Made by a program: the position numbers and the translations under genes. From Amycolatopsis kentuckyensis (GTDB taxonomy: Bacteria; Actinomycetota; Actinomycetes; Mycobacteriales; Pseudonocardiaceae): a stretch of DNA of 46,654 bases. Below, piece by piece: positions 1-8,636 of this stretch. The stretch spans positions 1-46,654 of the forward strand of contig NZ_MUMI01000283.1 of assembly GCF_002155975.1 (NCBI RefSeq), in the 5' to 3' direction. Within the stretch, counting starts at the first letter, position 1; every line of letters starts with the position of its first letter. A model generated the notes under the pieces. It saw nothing but the letters and a program-made list of their open reading frames with translations, did no database searches and had not been told where the DNA came from.

Positions 1-326
1 GCGGGCTGGCCGAGGTCGGCATCGACGACACCGTCCGCCGCTACCTGACCCGGATCGTCGACCTCGAGTTCCTGCCGCCGGTCTTCGCCGTGCCCGGCCG
101 CCGGTTCCACCGGTTCGTGACCACCGGGTTCCTCCCGCAGCGCTTCCGCGACGAGATGCGGCTGCCCTGGACCGCCGCCGACCAGCGCCGCTTCGACGCG
201 CTCCTCGCCGCGCTCGGCCGGGTCGTCCGCGTCCTGCCCGGGCCGCTGCGGCGGTTCCCGTTCAACCTCTGCCTCCGGGATCTGCGGTGGCGGCTGCGGA
301 CCGGGCGTGCACTGATCGGGAGTTGA
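1..326 (+). CDS. MpaB-type oxygenase (DUF2236), C-terminal fragment
   Basis: The frame is open from the window edge (first full codon at base 3), so only the last 107 residues are visible. They contain a FLPPVF-type segment, a helix around RRFHRFVTTGFLP and the Arg-rich end RDLRWRLRTGRAL, which is the usual C-terminal pattern of the ER-bound oxygenase MpaB / latex-clearing-protein family (DUF2236). In that family a haem-binding His lies upstream, outside the window, so activity cannot be judged. The gene stops 31 bp before the next gene on the same strand. Substrate unknown. The family call rests on pattern memory. Confidence 0.6.
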   Translation, partial: GLAEVGIDDTVRRYLTRIVDLEFLPPVFAVPGRRFHRFVTTGFLPQRFRDEMRLPWTAADQRRFDALLAALGRVVRVLPGPLRRFPFNLCLRDLRWRLRTGRALIGS

Positions 327-357
327 CCGCCTCCCGCGGGGACGCGAGGGTGGGCGG

Positions 358-1317
358 ATGAGCGGTGATGAGGTGCGGCACGGCGTCAAGCTGAGCAGTC
401 TCGACCAGGAGGTCTTCCCGGAGGCGGGGGTCACCAAGCGCGAACTGCTCGACTACCTCGAAGCGGTGTCCGGCCGGATGCTGCCGGAGCTGCACGACCG
501 GCTGCTGAGCGTGGTGCGGGTGCTGCGTGGCCAAGGGCCGTTCATGCAGAAGAACCTGCCGAAGTACACGCCGGAGTGGGTGGAGCGGCGAGCCTTGTGG
601 GCCGACCGCTCGCGGCGCGAAGTCACCTACGCGCTCTGCAACGACCTGCGCACGCTGCTGTGGTTCGGCAACCAGCGCGCGATCGAGTACCACACGTCGT
701 TGTTCCGCGGCGAGCCCGCGAGCGGGCCGACGCACCTGATCCTCGACCTCGACCCGCCCGCGGACGCGCCGTTCTCGCTGGCCGTGGGCGCCGCGAAGCT
801 GGTGCGGGAGGCGTTGCGCAAGGACGGTCTCGACGGCGCGGTGAAGACCAGCGGTTCCAAGGGTGTCCACGTCTTCGTGCCGCTCGCGCCCGGGCAGCCG
901 ACGGAGGACATCGCCGCGGCGACCCGCGCGGTGGCGGCCCGCGCCGAGCGCATCGACCCGGCGCTGGGCACGACGGAGTTCGTGGTCGAACGCCGCGAAG
1001 GCAAGGTGTTCCTGGACTCGACGCGGGCCGGTGGCGCCACGGTCGTCTCGGTCTACAGCCCGCGCCACCGCCCGGGCGCGCCGGTCTCGTTCCCGGTCCG
1101 CTGGGCCGACGTCGACGGCGTCGAGCCGGCCGACTTCACCGTGCACACGGTCCCGGACCTGCTGGACGGCGGCGACCCGTGGACGGAGGAGATGCCGGAG
1201 CCGTTCGTGCTGCCGGCGGACCTGGTCGAGGAGGGGCACACGATCCCGATCGCCCGGGTGGTCGCGATGCACGAGGGCAAACGCCGGGCCCGCGCGGCCC
1301 GCGAGGCCGGCTCCTGA
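358..1317 (+). CDS. Stand-alone LigD-type polymerase/primase domain protein
   Basis: 319 residues covering only the archaeo-eukaryotic-primase-like polymerase module of bacterial NHEJ ligase D. Visible motifs are ILDLDPP with the first two catalytic aspartates (near residue 125), the phosphate-binding KTSGSKGVHVFVPL segment (about 162-175) and VFLDSTRAGG with the third carboxylate (about 219). There is no ligase or phosphoesterase domain and no Ku gene in view. Such proteins add ribo- or deoxynucleotides and fill gaps during end joining, either as PolDom partners of a separate ligase or alone. ATG 358 is chosen because the HGVKLSSLDQEVFP N-terminus is typical. The Shine-Dalgarno is weak (GGGTGGGCGG). 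Confidence 0.88.
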   Translation: MSGDEVRHGVKLSSLDQEVFPEAGVTKRELLDYLEAVSGRMLPELHDRLLSVVRVLRGQGPFMQKNLPKYTPEWVERRALWADRSRREVTYALCNDLRTLLWFGNQRAIEYHTSLFRGEPASGPTHLILDLDPPADAPFSLAVGAAKLVREALRKDGLDGAVKTSGSKGVHVFVPLAPGQPTEDIAAATRAVAARAERIDPALGTTEFVVERREGKVFLDSTRAGGATVVSVYSPRHRPGAPVSFPVRWADVDGVEPADFTVHTVPDLLDGGDPWTEEMPEPFVLPADLVEEGHTIPIARVVAMHEGKRRARAAREAGS

Positions 1318-1347
1318 CCCCGCCACTTCCAGAGGGAAAGTTGCGCC

Positions 1348-2103
1348 TCAGGCGGCCTGGTTGTGGCCGTAGCCGAGGGGGCGGCGCAGGGACGCGCGGG
1401 TGAGCGCGACGATCTTGGCCGGCCGGCGCTCGACGCGGTGCCGGGCCAGCCAGACGACGTCGCGGCCGAACGACCACGCCAGTGACGCGAGGGCGAGCGC
1501 GACCGCCGCGAACGTCACCGAGGCCGGCAGCAGGCTCGAGACCGCGACCACCAGGACGACACCCTGGACGGCCGCGACCGTCTTGCGCGCCATGCTCGGG
1601 TACAGCGGCGCGGTCAGCCAGGAGACGGTCCACGAGGCGGCGACGAACACGTACCGCATCAGGCCGATCGCCAGCACCCACAGCCCGAGCGTGCGGGACA
1701 CCTGGATGCACAGCAGCAAGATCAAGAACGCGTCGACCTCCATGTCGAAGCGCGCGCCGAACTCGGACGCCGTCCCGGTGCGCCGGGCCACCTGGCCGTC
1801 GAGGCCGTCCAGCAGCAACGCGACGCCGACCAGGGCGACCAGCCAGCCGAGGGAAAAATCACCCTCGGCGACCAGCTCCGCGGCGCAGCCGACGAGCAGC
1901 GCGCGGGCGAACGTGATCCAGTCCGCCGGCCCGAAGGCGGGCCGGCCGCTGCGGCGCAGCCCCCACTCGGTGAGCAGCACCAGCGCCAGGCCGTAGACGA
2001 CTCCGGTCGCCCAGGCCAGCGGGGTGAAACCGCCCGCGAAGACCCCCGCGGCGAGCACCGGCGCCGGGATCACCGCACGCAGGAGAAGGTCCTGTTTGAT
2101 CAT
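1348..2103 (-). CDS. CDP-alcohol phosphatidyltransferase family membrane enzyme
   Basis: About 251 residues, polytopic, with a perfect signature DG-x2-AR-x8-G-x3-D-x3-D (begins DGQVARR, ends MEVD), so all metal and CDP-binding aspartates are present. The family transfers a phosphoalcohol from a CDP-linked donor to a second alcohol. Start: an upstream in-frame ATG exists at 2139, but GGAG sits 6 nt before the ATG at 2103, giving MIKQDLLLR, which I prefer. Divergent from the dehydrogenase at 2171 with 67 bp between, so it probably shares the control region of the pterin-like locus. The actual lipid or alcohol is unknown. A phosphatidylinositol-phosphate synthase is less likely because the sequence is divergent and lies away from such operons. 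Confidence 0.88.
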   Translation of the reverse strand: MIKQDLLLRAVIPAPVLAAGVFAGGFTPLAWATGVVYGLALVLLTEWGLRRSGRPAFGPADWITFARALLVGCAAELVAEGDFSLGWLVALVGVALLLDGLDGQVARRTGTASEFGARFDMEVDAFLILLLCIQVSRTLGLWVLAIGLMRYVFVAASWTVSWLTAPLYPSMARKTVAAVQGVVLVVAVSSLLPASVTFAAVALALASLAWSFGRDVVWLARHRVERRPAKIVALTRASLRRPLGYGHNQAA

Positions 2104-2170
2104 CGTCGACTCCGCGAATTGCTCATAGGGTGGCGACACCAGCCTCCGGTCGCCTGCTGAGGAGAAACAC

Positions 2171-3133
2171 GTGGAACAGGCTTTCTGGGTTCAAAGTCCC
2201 GGCTCGGGACAGCTGCGCGAGGAGCGGCTGCCGGAGCCCGGACCGGACGACGTGCTCGTCCGCACGCTGTGCTCCGGCGTCAGCCGCGGCACCGAAACCC
2301 TCGTCTTCCGCGGCGGGGTCCCGGCGAGCCAGCACGACGTCATGCGCGCCCCCTTCCAGGAAGGTGCGTTCCCCGGTCCGGTCAAGTACGGCTACCTCAA
2401 CGTCGGCGTCGTCGAACAAGGCCCCGCACACCTCACGGGCAAGACAGTCTTCTGCCTCTACCCGCACCAGACCGCGTACGTCGTCCCGGCGACGGCGGTG
2501 ACGCCGGTGCCGGACTCCGTCCCACCCGGACGCGCGATCCTCGCCGGCACGGTCGAGACCGCCGTGAACGCCGTGTGGGACGCGCGCCCGCGCCTCGGCG
2601 ACCGGATCGCCGTCATCGGTGCCGGGATGGTCGGCGCGAGCGTCGCCAAGCTGCTCACGGACTTCCCGGCGACCCGGGTGCAGCTGGTCGACGTCGATCC
2701 GGCCAAAGCGGACATCGCCGCCGCGCTCGGCGTCGACTTCGCGACCCCCGAGAAGGCGCTCGGCGACTGCGACCTCGTCGTGCACGCGAGCGCGTCCGAA
2801 GAAGGCCTCGCCAAAGCCCTGGAACTGCTCGCGCCGGAGGGGGAAGTCGTCGAGCTGTCGTGGTACGGCGACCGCCGGATCAGCGTCCCGCTCGGCGAGA
2901 ACTTCCATTCGCGGCGCCTGGTGATCCGCAGCAGCCAGGTCGGGACGGTCGCGCGGCCGGACCGCAGCTACGCCCAGCGCCTCGCCGTCGCGCTGGATCT
3001 GCTGGCCGATCCGGTGTTCGAAGCGCTGGTCAGTGGCGAGTGCATGTTTGAAGATCTTCCTTCCGTGCTACCCCGGCTCGCGGCAAATGAACTTTCCGCC
3101 CTGTGCCTCCGTGTCATGTATCAGCCGCAGTGA
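2171..3133 (+). CDS. MDR-superfamily dehydrogenase, BchC-like type
   Basis: 320 residues, medium-chain dehydrogenase/reductase. The N-terminal GroES-like part has [14 protein letters not shown], a signature of the branch including BchC-like dehydrogenases, and lacks the four-Cys structural zinc loop. The Rossmann part begins [17 protein letters not shown] (about 145-161), followed by an acidic VDVDP end of strand 2, suggesting NAD. GTG start at 2171, with GAGGAG 6 nt upstream (2159-2164). First gene of a six-gene operon with the PTPS-like gene 31 bp downstream. Probably oxidises or reduces a sugar or pterin side-chain hydroxyl; substrate unknown. Could be annotated simply as a zinc-binding alcohol dehydrogenase, but I do not see a complete zinc site. 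Confidence 0.83.
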   Translation: MEQAFWVQSPGSGQLREERLPEPGPDDVLVRTLCSGVSRGTETLVFRGGVPASQHDVMRAPFQEGAFPGPVKYGYLNVGVVEQGPAHLTGKTVFCLYPHQTAYVVPATAVTPVPDSVPPGRAILAGTVETAVNAVWDARPRLGDRIAVIGAGMVGASVAKLLTDFPATRVQLVDVDPAKADIAAALGVDFATPEKALGDCDLVVHASASEEGLAKALELLAPEGEVVELSWYGDRRISVPLGENFHSRRLVIRSSQVGTVARPDRSYAQRLAVALDLLADPVFEALVSGECMFEDLPSVLPRLAANELSALCLRVMYQPQ

Positions 3134-3164
3134 CCACGTCCACCCGAACGCATCGGAGGTCTTG

Positions 3165-3563
3165 GTGTTCAGCATCACCGTCCGTGACCACGTGATGGTC
3201 GCCCACAGCTTCCGCGGGGAAGTCTTCGGACCCGCGCAACGCCTGCACGGCGCGACTTTCCTGGTGGATGCCACTTTCCGCCGCACCGACCTCGACGAGG
3301 ACAACATCGTCGTCGACATCGGCAAGGCCACGGAAGAGCTCAAGGCGGTGCTGAGCGACCTGAACTACCGCAACCTCGACGACGAGCCGGAGTTCAAGGG
3401 GACCAACACCTCGACCGAGTTCCTCGCGAAGGTCATCGCCGACCGCCTGGCCGACGCCGTCCACGCCGGACGCCTCGGCGAAGGCGCGCGTGGGCTCGAA
3501 GGGATCACCGTCTCGCTCCACGAGTCGCACGTCGCGTGGGCGAGTTACGAGCGTGCACTGTGA
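3165..3563 (+). CDS. PTPS/QueD-like T-fold protein lacking zinc site (SCO6650-like)
   Basis: 132 residues of the 6-pyruvoyl-tetrahydropterin synthase / 6-carboxytetrahydropterin synthase family. Against E. coli QueD (recalled), H14 matches the first zinc His, and H28-G29 matches HG of the HGH motif. The third ligand is Ala30, the catalytic Cys position is Ala24, and the LDHH of the catalytic triad reads LNYR (66-69). The pterin-anchoring region near the C-terminus (SLHES, Glu retained) and [11 protein letters not shown] are kept. As I recall, the S. coelicolor homologue SCO6650 was crystallised and likewise lacks zinc and triad while keeping a pterin-type pocket. GTG 3165 follows GGAGG (3155-3159); ends in a GTGA overlap with the glycosyltransferase. 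Likely acts on a pterin or pyrimidine-like ligand by other chemistry, or only binds it. Confidence 0.87.
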   Translation: MFSITVRDHVMVAHSFRGEVFGPAQRLHGATFLVDATFRRTDLDEDNIVVDIGKATEELKAVLSDLNYRNLDDEPEFKGTNTSTEFLAKVIADRLADAVHAGRLGEGARGLEGITVSLHESHVAWASYERAL

Positions 3564-4627
3564 ACTCCCTCTACGTGATCCTCCCGGGGGACGTCGACGA
3601 CGCGTCCGTCCCCAGTGGCGGCAACACCTACGACCGGCGGATGTGCGACCGGCTCGCCGACGCCGGCTTCGACGTGCACGAGATCGCCGTCTCCGGCAGC
3701 TGGCCGCGGCCGGACACCGAGGCCCGCGCGGTCCTCGGCCACCTCCTCTCCGCGCTGCCGACCGGCTCGGCGGTGCTGCTCGACGGCCTGGTCGCCTGCG
3801 GCGTGCCCGAGGTCGTCGTCCCGCAGGCGCGCCGGCTGTCGGTGTCGGTGCTGGTGCACCTGCCGCTGGCCGACGAGACGGGCCTGCCGCCCGCGCTCGC
3901 CGCCGAGCTCGACGCGCTGGAGCGCGAGACGTTGCGGGCGGTCGGCTCGGTCGTCGCGACCAGCGAGTGGGCCGCGCGCCGGCTGATCAACCACCACGGC
4001 CTGGCCCCGCACCGCGTGCACTCGGTGACGCCGGGGGTCGACCCGGCACCGCTGGCCGTCGGCACGGACGGCGTGTCGCGGCTGGTCTGCGTGGCCAACG
4101 TGACCCCGCGCAAGGGCCAGGGCGTGCTCGCCCAGGCCCTCGAAACCGTCGCCGACCTGCGCTGGACCTGCGAATGCGTGGGCGGGATCCGGCGCGAGAC
4201 CAAGTACGTCGAGCGGCTGCGCGAGCACCGGCTCGGCGCCCGCTTCACCCTCACCGGTCCCCGCACCGGCGCGGCGCTCGAGGCGACCTACCACACCGCC
4301 GACCTGCTCGTGCTGCCCTCGCGCGCCGAGACCTTCGGCATGGTCGTCACCGAGGCCCTCGCCCGCGGCGTGCCGGTGCTGACCACCGACGTCGACGCGC
4401 TGCCGGACACGGTCGGCGTCGCGCCGGACGGCTCGGTGCCCGGGATGCTCGTCCCCGGCGACGACGTCGCGGCGCTCGGTGCCGCCCTGCGCCGCTGGCT
4501 CACCGAGCCGGCGCTGCGGACGCGGCTGCGTACTTCGGCGCGGCTGCGCCGCGAGACCCTGACCGGCTGGGACGACACCGCCCGCCGGATCGCCGACATC
4601 CTCCTGCGGCAGGAGGCGGCGGCATGA
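3560..4627 (+). CDS. GT4-family glycosyltransferase, intact catalytic motifs
   Basis: 355 residues, GT-B fold retaining glycosyltransferase. The N-terminal acceptor domain has SGGNTYDRR (Gly-rich loop). The C-terminal nucleotide-sugar domain has [10 protein letters not shown] with Lys185 and the EX7E motif E257-x7-E265 in [12 protein letters not shown], so it should be active. Start GTG 3560 overlaps the preceding stop as GTGA; an upstream in-frame ATG at 3536 is possible but less economical. Ends ATGA into the methyltransferase. Operon position suggests it glycosylates the product built by the cyclohydrolase and PTPS-like proteins, or a lipid carrier. A clear paralogue with destroyed motifs lies at 10357-11433. 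Confidence 0.9.
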   Translation: MNSLYVILPGDVDDASVPSGGNTYDRRMCDRLADAGFDVHEIAVSGSWPRPDTEARAVLGHLLSALPTGSAVLLDGLVACGVPEVVVPQARRLSVSVLVHLPLADETGLPPALAAELDALERETLRAVGSVVATSEWAARRLINHHGLAPHRVHSVTPGVDPAPLAVGTDGVSRLVCVANVTPRKGQGVLAQALETVADLRWTCECVGGIRRETKYVERLREHRLGARFTLTGPRTGAALEATYHTADLLVLPSRAETFGMVVTEALARGVPVLTTDVDALPDTVGVAPDGSVPGMLVPGDDVAALGAALRRWLTEPALRTRLRTSARLRRETLTGWDDTARRIADILLRQEAAA

Positions 4628-5457
4628 CCGCGTTCGCACCGGACTGGCTCTACCTGCGCGAGCCCGCGGACGCCGCGGCCCGCGCCACCGGACTCCTCGA
4701 CCCGCTGCAGGACCACCTGCCGACCGGCGAGGAGGTCGTCATCCGCGACCTCGGCTGCGGCACCGGCTCGCTCGGCCGCTGGCTGGCCGCCCGCCTGCCC
4801 GGCACCCAGCGCTGGATCCTGCACGACCACGACACCGAGCTGCTCACCCGCGCGCAGGAGAGCCTCCCGGAGGCCGCGCTCGACGGCAGCCCGGTCACCG
4901 TCGTCGCCGAGCAGCGCGACATCACCGCGCTGCGGGCCGACGACCTCGCCGGGACGTCGCTGGTCACCGCGTCCGCCCTGCTCGACCTGCTGACCAGGGC
5001 CGAGATCACGGCGCTGGCCACCGCGATCGTCGAGGCCGGCTGCGCGGCGCTGCTGATGCTTTCGGTCACCGGCCGGGTGGAGCTCTCGCCCGCCGACCCG
5101 CTCGACCCGGCGATGGCCACAGCGTTCAATGCCCACCAGCGCCGGGTCACCGACGACGGCCGGCGGCTGCTCGGCCCGAACGCGGTGGACGTCGCCGCGA
5201 CCGCGTTCCGCCGGCTCGGCGCCACGGTCCGCCGCGCCGACACCGCCTGGCGGCTCGGCCCGGACCAGGCGGAACTGCAGCGGCAGTGGCTCGAAGGCTG
5301 GGTCGGCGCCGCCGTCGAGCAGCTGCCGGAACTGCGCCCGGTCGCCGACGTCTACCTGGAGCGGCGGCTCGAGCAGGCTCGCCACGGGGAACTGCGCGCG
5401 GTGATCCACCACGCCGACCTGCTGGTCCTGCCGCCGAGCCTGGAGGTGGCGGCGTGA
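4624..5457 (+). CDS. Class I SAM-dependent methyltransferase-like protein
   Basis: 277 residues. Motif I VVIRDLGCGTGSLGRWLA (about residues 40-57) binds S-adenosylmethionine. The next acidic strand ILHDHDTELL resembles motif II, and DITAL and SLVTASALLDLLT fit the adenine-binding and post-motif regions. The C-terminal half is family-specific; acceptor not recognisable. Linked by ATGA to the glycosyltransferase and by GTGA to the membrane protein, so it is translationally coupled on both sides. Probably O- or N-methylates the sugar or base made by this locus. Low similarity to named methyltransferases means the role is inferred from context. Confidence 0.88.
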   Translation: MTAFAPDWLYLREPADAAARATGLLDPLQDHLPTGEEVVIRDLGCGTGSLGRWLAARLPGTQRWILHDHDTELLTRAQESLPEAALDGSPVTVVAEQRDITALRADDLAGTSLVTASALLDLLTRAEITALATAIVEAGCAALLMLSVTGRVELSPADPLDPAMATAFNAHQRRVTDDGRRLLGPNAVDVAATAFRRLGATVRRADTAWRLGPDQAELQRQWLEGWVGAAVEQLPELRPVADVYLERRLEQARHGELRAVIHHADLLVLPPSLEVAA

Positions 5458-6470
5458 AGCGCGCACTGGCCTGGCTGCGGATCCTCGGCGCGGTCGGCAT
5501 CCTCGCCGTCCTCGTCTGGCAGCTCGGCAGCGCCGCCTTCCTCGACGGGCTCGGCCGGATCAGCGTGCCCGGCGTGCTGGCCGCGCTGGTCATCGGCTTC
5601 GCGACGACGGTGTTCAGCGCGGGCCGCTGGCAGATCGTCGCCACCCGGCTCGGCCTGCGGCTTTCGCTGCGCGCCGCGGTCGGCGACTACTACCGCGCGC
5701 TGTTCCTCAACGGTGTGCTGCCCGCCGGCGTCCTCGGTGACGTCCACCGCGCGGTGCAGCACGGCCGCGACAGCGGTGACGTGCCGCGCGGCGTGCGGGC
5801 CGTCGTCCTGGAACGCACCGCGGGCCAGGTCGTGCTGATCGCCTCCGCGGTCACTGTGGTGCTCGCGTCACCGGGGGTGGTGCCCGCGGCGTTCCGCGAG
5901 GTCGTCGTGGTGGCCGGGGTGGTCGTCGTGCTGGCCGCCGTCACCGCGCTGGTCGTGGGCCGCCTGCTGGGCGGGCGCTGGATCCACAGCGCGTCGAAGT
6001 GGCGTCGCGGCTTCGCCGTCACCCTCGCCGACGTCCGGCTCGGCCTGCTGACCCGGGAGACGTGGCCCAGCGTGGGCTTCCTGTCGGTCGCGACCCTGGC
6101 CGGACACCTGGCGCTGTTCGTCGTCGCCGCCCGCGTCGCCGGGGTGGCCGCGCCGGTGTGGCAGCTCGTGCCCCTGATGGTCCTCGCGCTGCTCGCGATG
6201 GGCCTTCCCCTCAACGTCGGCGGCTTCGGCCCGCGCGAGGGCGTCTGCGCCCTGCTCTTCGGCGCGGCCGGTCTGGGGGCCGCCCAAGGTGTCACCGTCG
6301 CTGTCGTCTACGGCGTGCTCTCGCTGGTCGCGAGCCTGCCCGGCGCCGGTGTCCTGCTCGTCCGGAGCGTCGCCGGGTTCCGCGTGACCCGCGCTCCGCA
6401 CACCGGTGCCGTGCCCGCTCCGCGCGTTGCGGCCGGCTCCGGGATCGAAACGGAAGTGGGGTTGTCATGA
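5454..6470 (+). CDS. LPG synthase transmembrane domain protein (UPF0104)
   Basis: 338 residues, largely hydrophobic, with about eight predicted membrane segments. The family is the flippase-like transmembrane domain of lysylphosphatidylglycerol synthases (PF03706), shown by [17 protein letters not shown] near residues 80-100 and by ERTAGQ. The soluble aminoacyl-transferase domain of MprF is absent, so this is a membrane-only member, of the kind often found beside glycosyltransferases. Coupled by GTGA to the methyltransferase and by ATGA to the cyclohydrolase. It could move a lipid-linked or hydrophobic product across the membrane. That is inference from the family. Confidence 0.85.
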   Translation: MKRALAWLRILGAVGILAVLVWQLGSAAFLDGLGRISVPGVLAALVIGFATTVFSAGRWQIVATRLGLRLSLRAAVGDYYRALFLNGVLPAGVLGDVHRAVQHGRDSGDVPRGVRAVVLERTAGQVVLIASAVTVVLASPGVVPAAFREVVVVAGVVVVLAAVTALVVGRLLGGRWIHSASKWRRGFAVTLADVRLGLLTRETWPSVGFLSVATLAGHLALFVVAARVAGVAAPVWQLVPLMVLALLAMGLPLNVGGFGPREGVCALLFGAAGLGAAQGVTVAVVYGVLSLVASLPGAGVLLVRSVAGFRVTRAPHTGAVPAPRVAAGSGIETEVGLS

Positions 6471-7120
6471 CCGCAAGTGAGGTCGTCGGGGATCTGCCGC
6501 GCCGGGCCGTGGTCGAGCGGGTGGTCGAGACCCGGCTGCCGACCCGGCACGGGACGTTCCGCGCGGTCGGGTACCTCGACCGCACCGGCACCGAACAGGT
6601 CGCGCTGGTCTTCGGCGACGTGTCCCCGCTCGGCGCCCTGACCCGGGTGCACAGCGAGTGCCTGACCGGCGACGTCTTCGGCTCGACGCACTGCGAGTGC
6701 GGCGACCAGCTGGCGGCGGCGCTGGACCGGATCGTCGAAGAGGGCTCGGGCGTGCTGGTCTACGTCCAGGGCCACGAGGGCCGCGGGATCGGCCTGCTCG
6801 CGAAGCTCGAGGCGATGCGGCTGCAGCAGGACGAGGGCCTCGACACGGTCGACGCGAACGTGGCGCAGGGCCTGCCGGTCGACGCCCGCGACTACCACGC
6901 GGCGGCGGGCATCCTGACCGACCTCGGCATCCGCTCGGTGCGGCTGCTGTCGAACAACCCGCAGAAGGTCGAACAGCTCACGCGCTACGGAATCCGGATC
7001 AGTGAGCAGGTTCCGTTGCTGGTTCCGCCGAATCCGGAGAACCTGCGCTACCTCCGGACGAAGGCCGAGCGGATGGCCCACCTGCTGCCGCACCTGGATC
7101 AGGCCTTCTCAGGCGCCTAG
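6467..7120 (+). CDS. GTP cyclohydrolase II-like enzyme, predicted FAPy-forming (SCO6655-like)
   Basis: 217 residues. Zinc ligands C65, C76 and C78 in HSECLTGD and HCECG; EGRGIGL; catalytic D139 and R141 in VDARDY; SNNPQKV near 162. All match E. coli RibA, except that the active-site Tyr105 of E. coli (KIRAYALQ) is Met117 here (KLEAMRLQ, codon 6815-6817). In S. coelicolor SCO6655 the equivalent Tyr-to-Met change was reported to stop the reaction at the N-formyl pyrimidine FAPy nucleotide instead of the riboflavin precursor. So this is probably not a riboflavin enzyme but the entry step of a dedicated pathway. No DHBP-synthase domain. ATGA overlap with the membrane gene; its 3' end overlaps the convergent creatininase gene by 12 bp. 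Confidence 0.92.
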   Translation: MTASEVVGDLPRRAVVERVVETRLPTRHGTFRAVGYLDRTGTEQVALVFGDVSPLGALTRVHSECLTGDVFGSTHCECGDQLAAALDRIVEEGSGVLVYVQGHEGRGIGLLAKLEAMRLQQDEGLDTVDANVAQGLPVDARDYHAAAGILTDLGIRSVRLLSNNPQKVEQLTRYGIRISEQVPLLVPPNPENLRYLRTKAERMAHLLPHLDQAFSGA

Positions 7121-7807
7121 CACCTCGAGCACCGCGGCGAACCGCCGGACCAGCGTGTCCAGCACGACGTGCCCCTTGGCCGCACTCGCCAGCGAAGGAC
7201 GGCCGACCACGCCCGATTCCGTGTACGCCCGCAGGCCCAGCGTCAGCAGGTGTTCCCGGTCGGTGACGTGGTCGGCCGATTCGTGTCCCGGGCGGACCAG
7301 GTGCGGGTGGGCGTGCAGCAGGATCGACGTCTCCAGTTCGCCCGCGTGCATGTCGTCGTCCAGGGACGTCCGCAGGCCGGCCGCGGTGTGCGCCGCCTGC
7401 CAGTCCGCGACGCCGGGGAACAGCGCCATCGCGCCGGCCGCCTCCTGGACCACATTGGACAGTACGTAGTTGCCGCCGTGCCCGTTGACCAGCACGAGCC
7501 GGTCCACCCCGGACGCGTGCAGTGACGCGGCGACGTCGGTGACCACCGCGTGCAGCGTGCGCGCCGAAATGCTCACCGTGCCCGCCCACCCCGCGTGCTC
7601 GTGCGAGCACGAGATCGTGATCGGTGGCAGGTGGAGGACCGGGTACGCCTCGGCGACCGCACGGGCGAGAGTGGCCGCGATCACCGTGTCGGTCGCCAGC
7701 GGCAGGTGCGCGCCGTGCTGCTCGAAGCTGCCGACCGGCAGCACCGCGACCGATGCCCGCCGCTCCTGCTCGTCGGCGGTGGTGGCGAGCGGGAACAGAT
7801 CGGTCAT
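7109..7807 (-). CDS. Creatininase-family amidohydrolase, candidate FAPy deformylase
   Basis: 232 residues. Family metal motifs are complete: [17 protein letters not shown] (Glu, His and Asp ligands, about 26-42), [19 protein letters not shown] and [10 protein letters not shown] with the last Glu. The family includes creatininase, MftE and ArfB, the archaeal enzyme that deformylates FAPy made by a GTP cyclohydrolase. Lying tail-to-tail with a cyclohydrolase predicted to stop at FAPy, it is a natural candidate to remove the formyl group. No mycofactocin genes are visible, so an MftE role is unlikely. Divergent from the phosphatase gene with only 28 bp between. Start ATG 7807. Confidence 0.88.
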   Translation of the reverse strand: MTDLFPLATTADEQERRASVAVLPVGSFEQHGAHLPLATDTVIAATLARAVAEAYPVLHLPPITISCSHEHAGWAGTVSISARTLHAVVTDVAASLHASGVDRLVLVNGHGGNYVLSNVVQEAAGAMALFPGVADWQAAHTAAGLRTSLDDDMHAGELETSILLHAHPHLVRPGHESADHVTDREHLLTLGLRAYTESGVVGRPSLASAAKGHVVLDTLVRRFAAVLEVLGA

Positions 7808-7823
7808 CTCCGCGGCCCTTCTC

Positions 7824-7829
7824 TAGATT
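7824..7829 (+). promoter_or_regulatory. -10 box TAGATT, leaderless start of IMPase-like gene
   Basis: TAGATT lies 6 nt before ATG 7836, the spacing expected when the transcript begins at the start codon. It sits in the 28-bp gap shared with the divergent amidohydrolase gene. Confidence 0.5.
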
Positions 7830-7835
7830 GGTGGC

Positions 7836-8636
7836 ATGACCGAGCATGCCGCACTACTGGACGTCGCGCGCGAGGCCGTGGCGAAGGCGACGGAGATCGT
7901 CAGGTCGCGCCCGAGTTTTTCCGTTTCCGCGAAAGGCGATCGCGACCTGGTGACCGACGTCGACACCGCGGTCGAGGACGCGCTGCGGGAGTTCCTCGCC
8001 GCCGAGACGCCGGAGATCGGGATCCTCGGCGAGGAGCGTGGCCGCAGCGGGGACGGCGGCGGCCGCTGGTGGGCGCTCGACCCCATCGACGGGACCGCCA
8101 ACTTCGCCCGCGGAATTCCGCTCTGCGGGATTTCCCTGGCCCTGGTGGACGGGCAACACAGCACGGTCGCCGCGATCACGCTGCCGTACCTCGGCGTCAC
8201 GTACACCGCCGCGCGCGGCGAAGGTGCCTTCGCGAACGGAGAGCGCGTCGGTGCTTCCACCGCCACGGAAATGTCCGATGCGATGATCGCCGTCGGGGAC
8301 TTCGCGATCGGCGAGCTCGCCGACGAGAAGAACCGCGCGCGGCTGCTGCTCCTTTCGGACCTCGGTGCGCGGGCGCAGAAGATCCGGATGCTCGGCACGG
8401 CGGCCATCGACCTCGCCTGGGTGGCGGACGGAAAGCTCGACGCCGCACTGATCCTGTCCAACAACCCGTGGGACACCATGGCGGGCGTGCTGCTCGTGCG
8501 CGAGGCCGGCGGGGTCGTCGTCGACCGCGACGGCCGCGAGCACACGGTCGGTTCCGAGGCGACGATCGCCGTCGGCGCCGGGCTGCGCAAGGAGATCGTG
8601 GACGCACTTGATCGTGCGTACGGGGTTGTTCGTTAG
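7836..8636 (+). CDS. Inositol monophosphatase-family phosphatase
   Basis: 266 residues. Lithium-sensitive phosphatase motifs are present: GEERG (metal Glu), WALDPIDGTANFARG (about 83-97) and the C-terminal NNPWDTMAG with the third metal Asp. Family members hydrolyse inositol-1-phosphate, histidinol phosphate, PAP, fructose-1,6-bisphosphate or nucleotide sugars' phosphates; motifs do not separate these. GIPLCGISLALV fits the histidinol-phosphatase/IMPase-like branch in actinobacteria. Next to the FAPy-type locus, so it could dephosphorylate its intermediate, but this is context only. Leaderless TAGATT promoter 6 nt upstream. Confidence 0.9.
   Translation: MTEHAALLDVAREAVAKATEIVRSRPSFSVSAKGDRDLVTDVDTAVEDALREFLAAETPEIGILGEERGRSGDGGGRWWALDPIDGTANFARGIPLCGISLALVDGQHSTVAAITLPYLGVTYTAARGEGAFANGERVGASTATEMSDAMIAVGDFAIGELADEKNRARLLLLSDLGARAQKIRMLGTAAIDLAWVADGKLDAALILSNNPWDTMAGVLLVREAGGVVVDRDGREHTVGSEATIAVGAGLRKEIVDALDRAYGVVR

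Noticed and set aside
6380..6466. FMN riboswitch before the cyclohydrolase
   Set aside because: The gene overlaps its upstream neighbour by 4 bp, leaving no leader for an aptamer.
7109..7807. MftE of a mycofactocin cluster
   Set aside because: Same creatininase family, but no mftA precursor, radical SAM or glycosyltransferase MftF type gene is adjacent.
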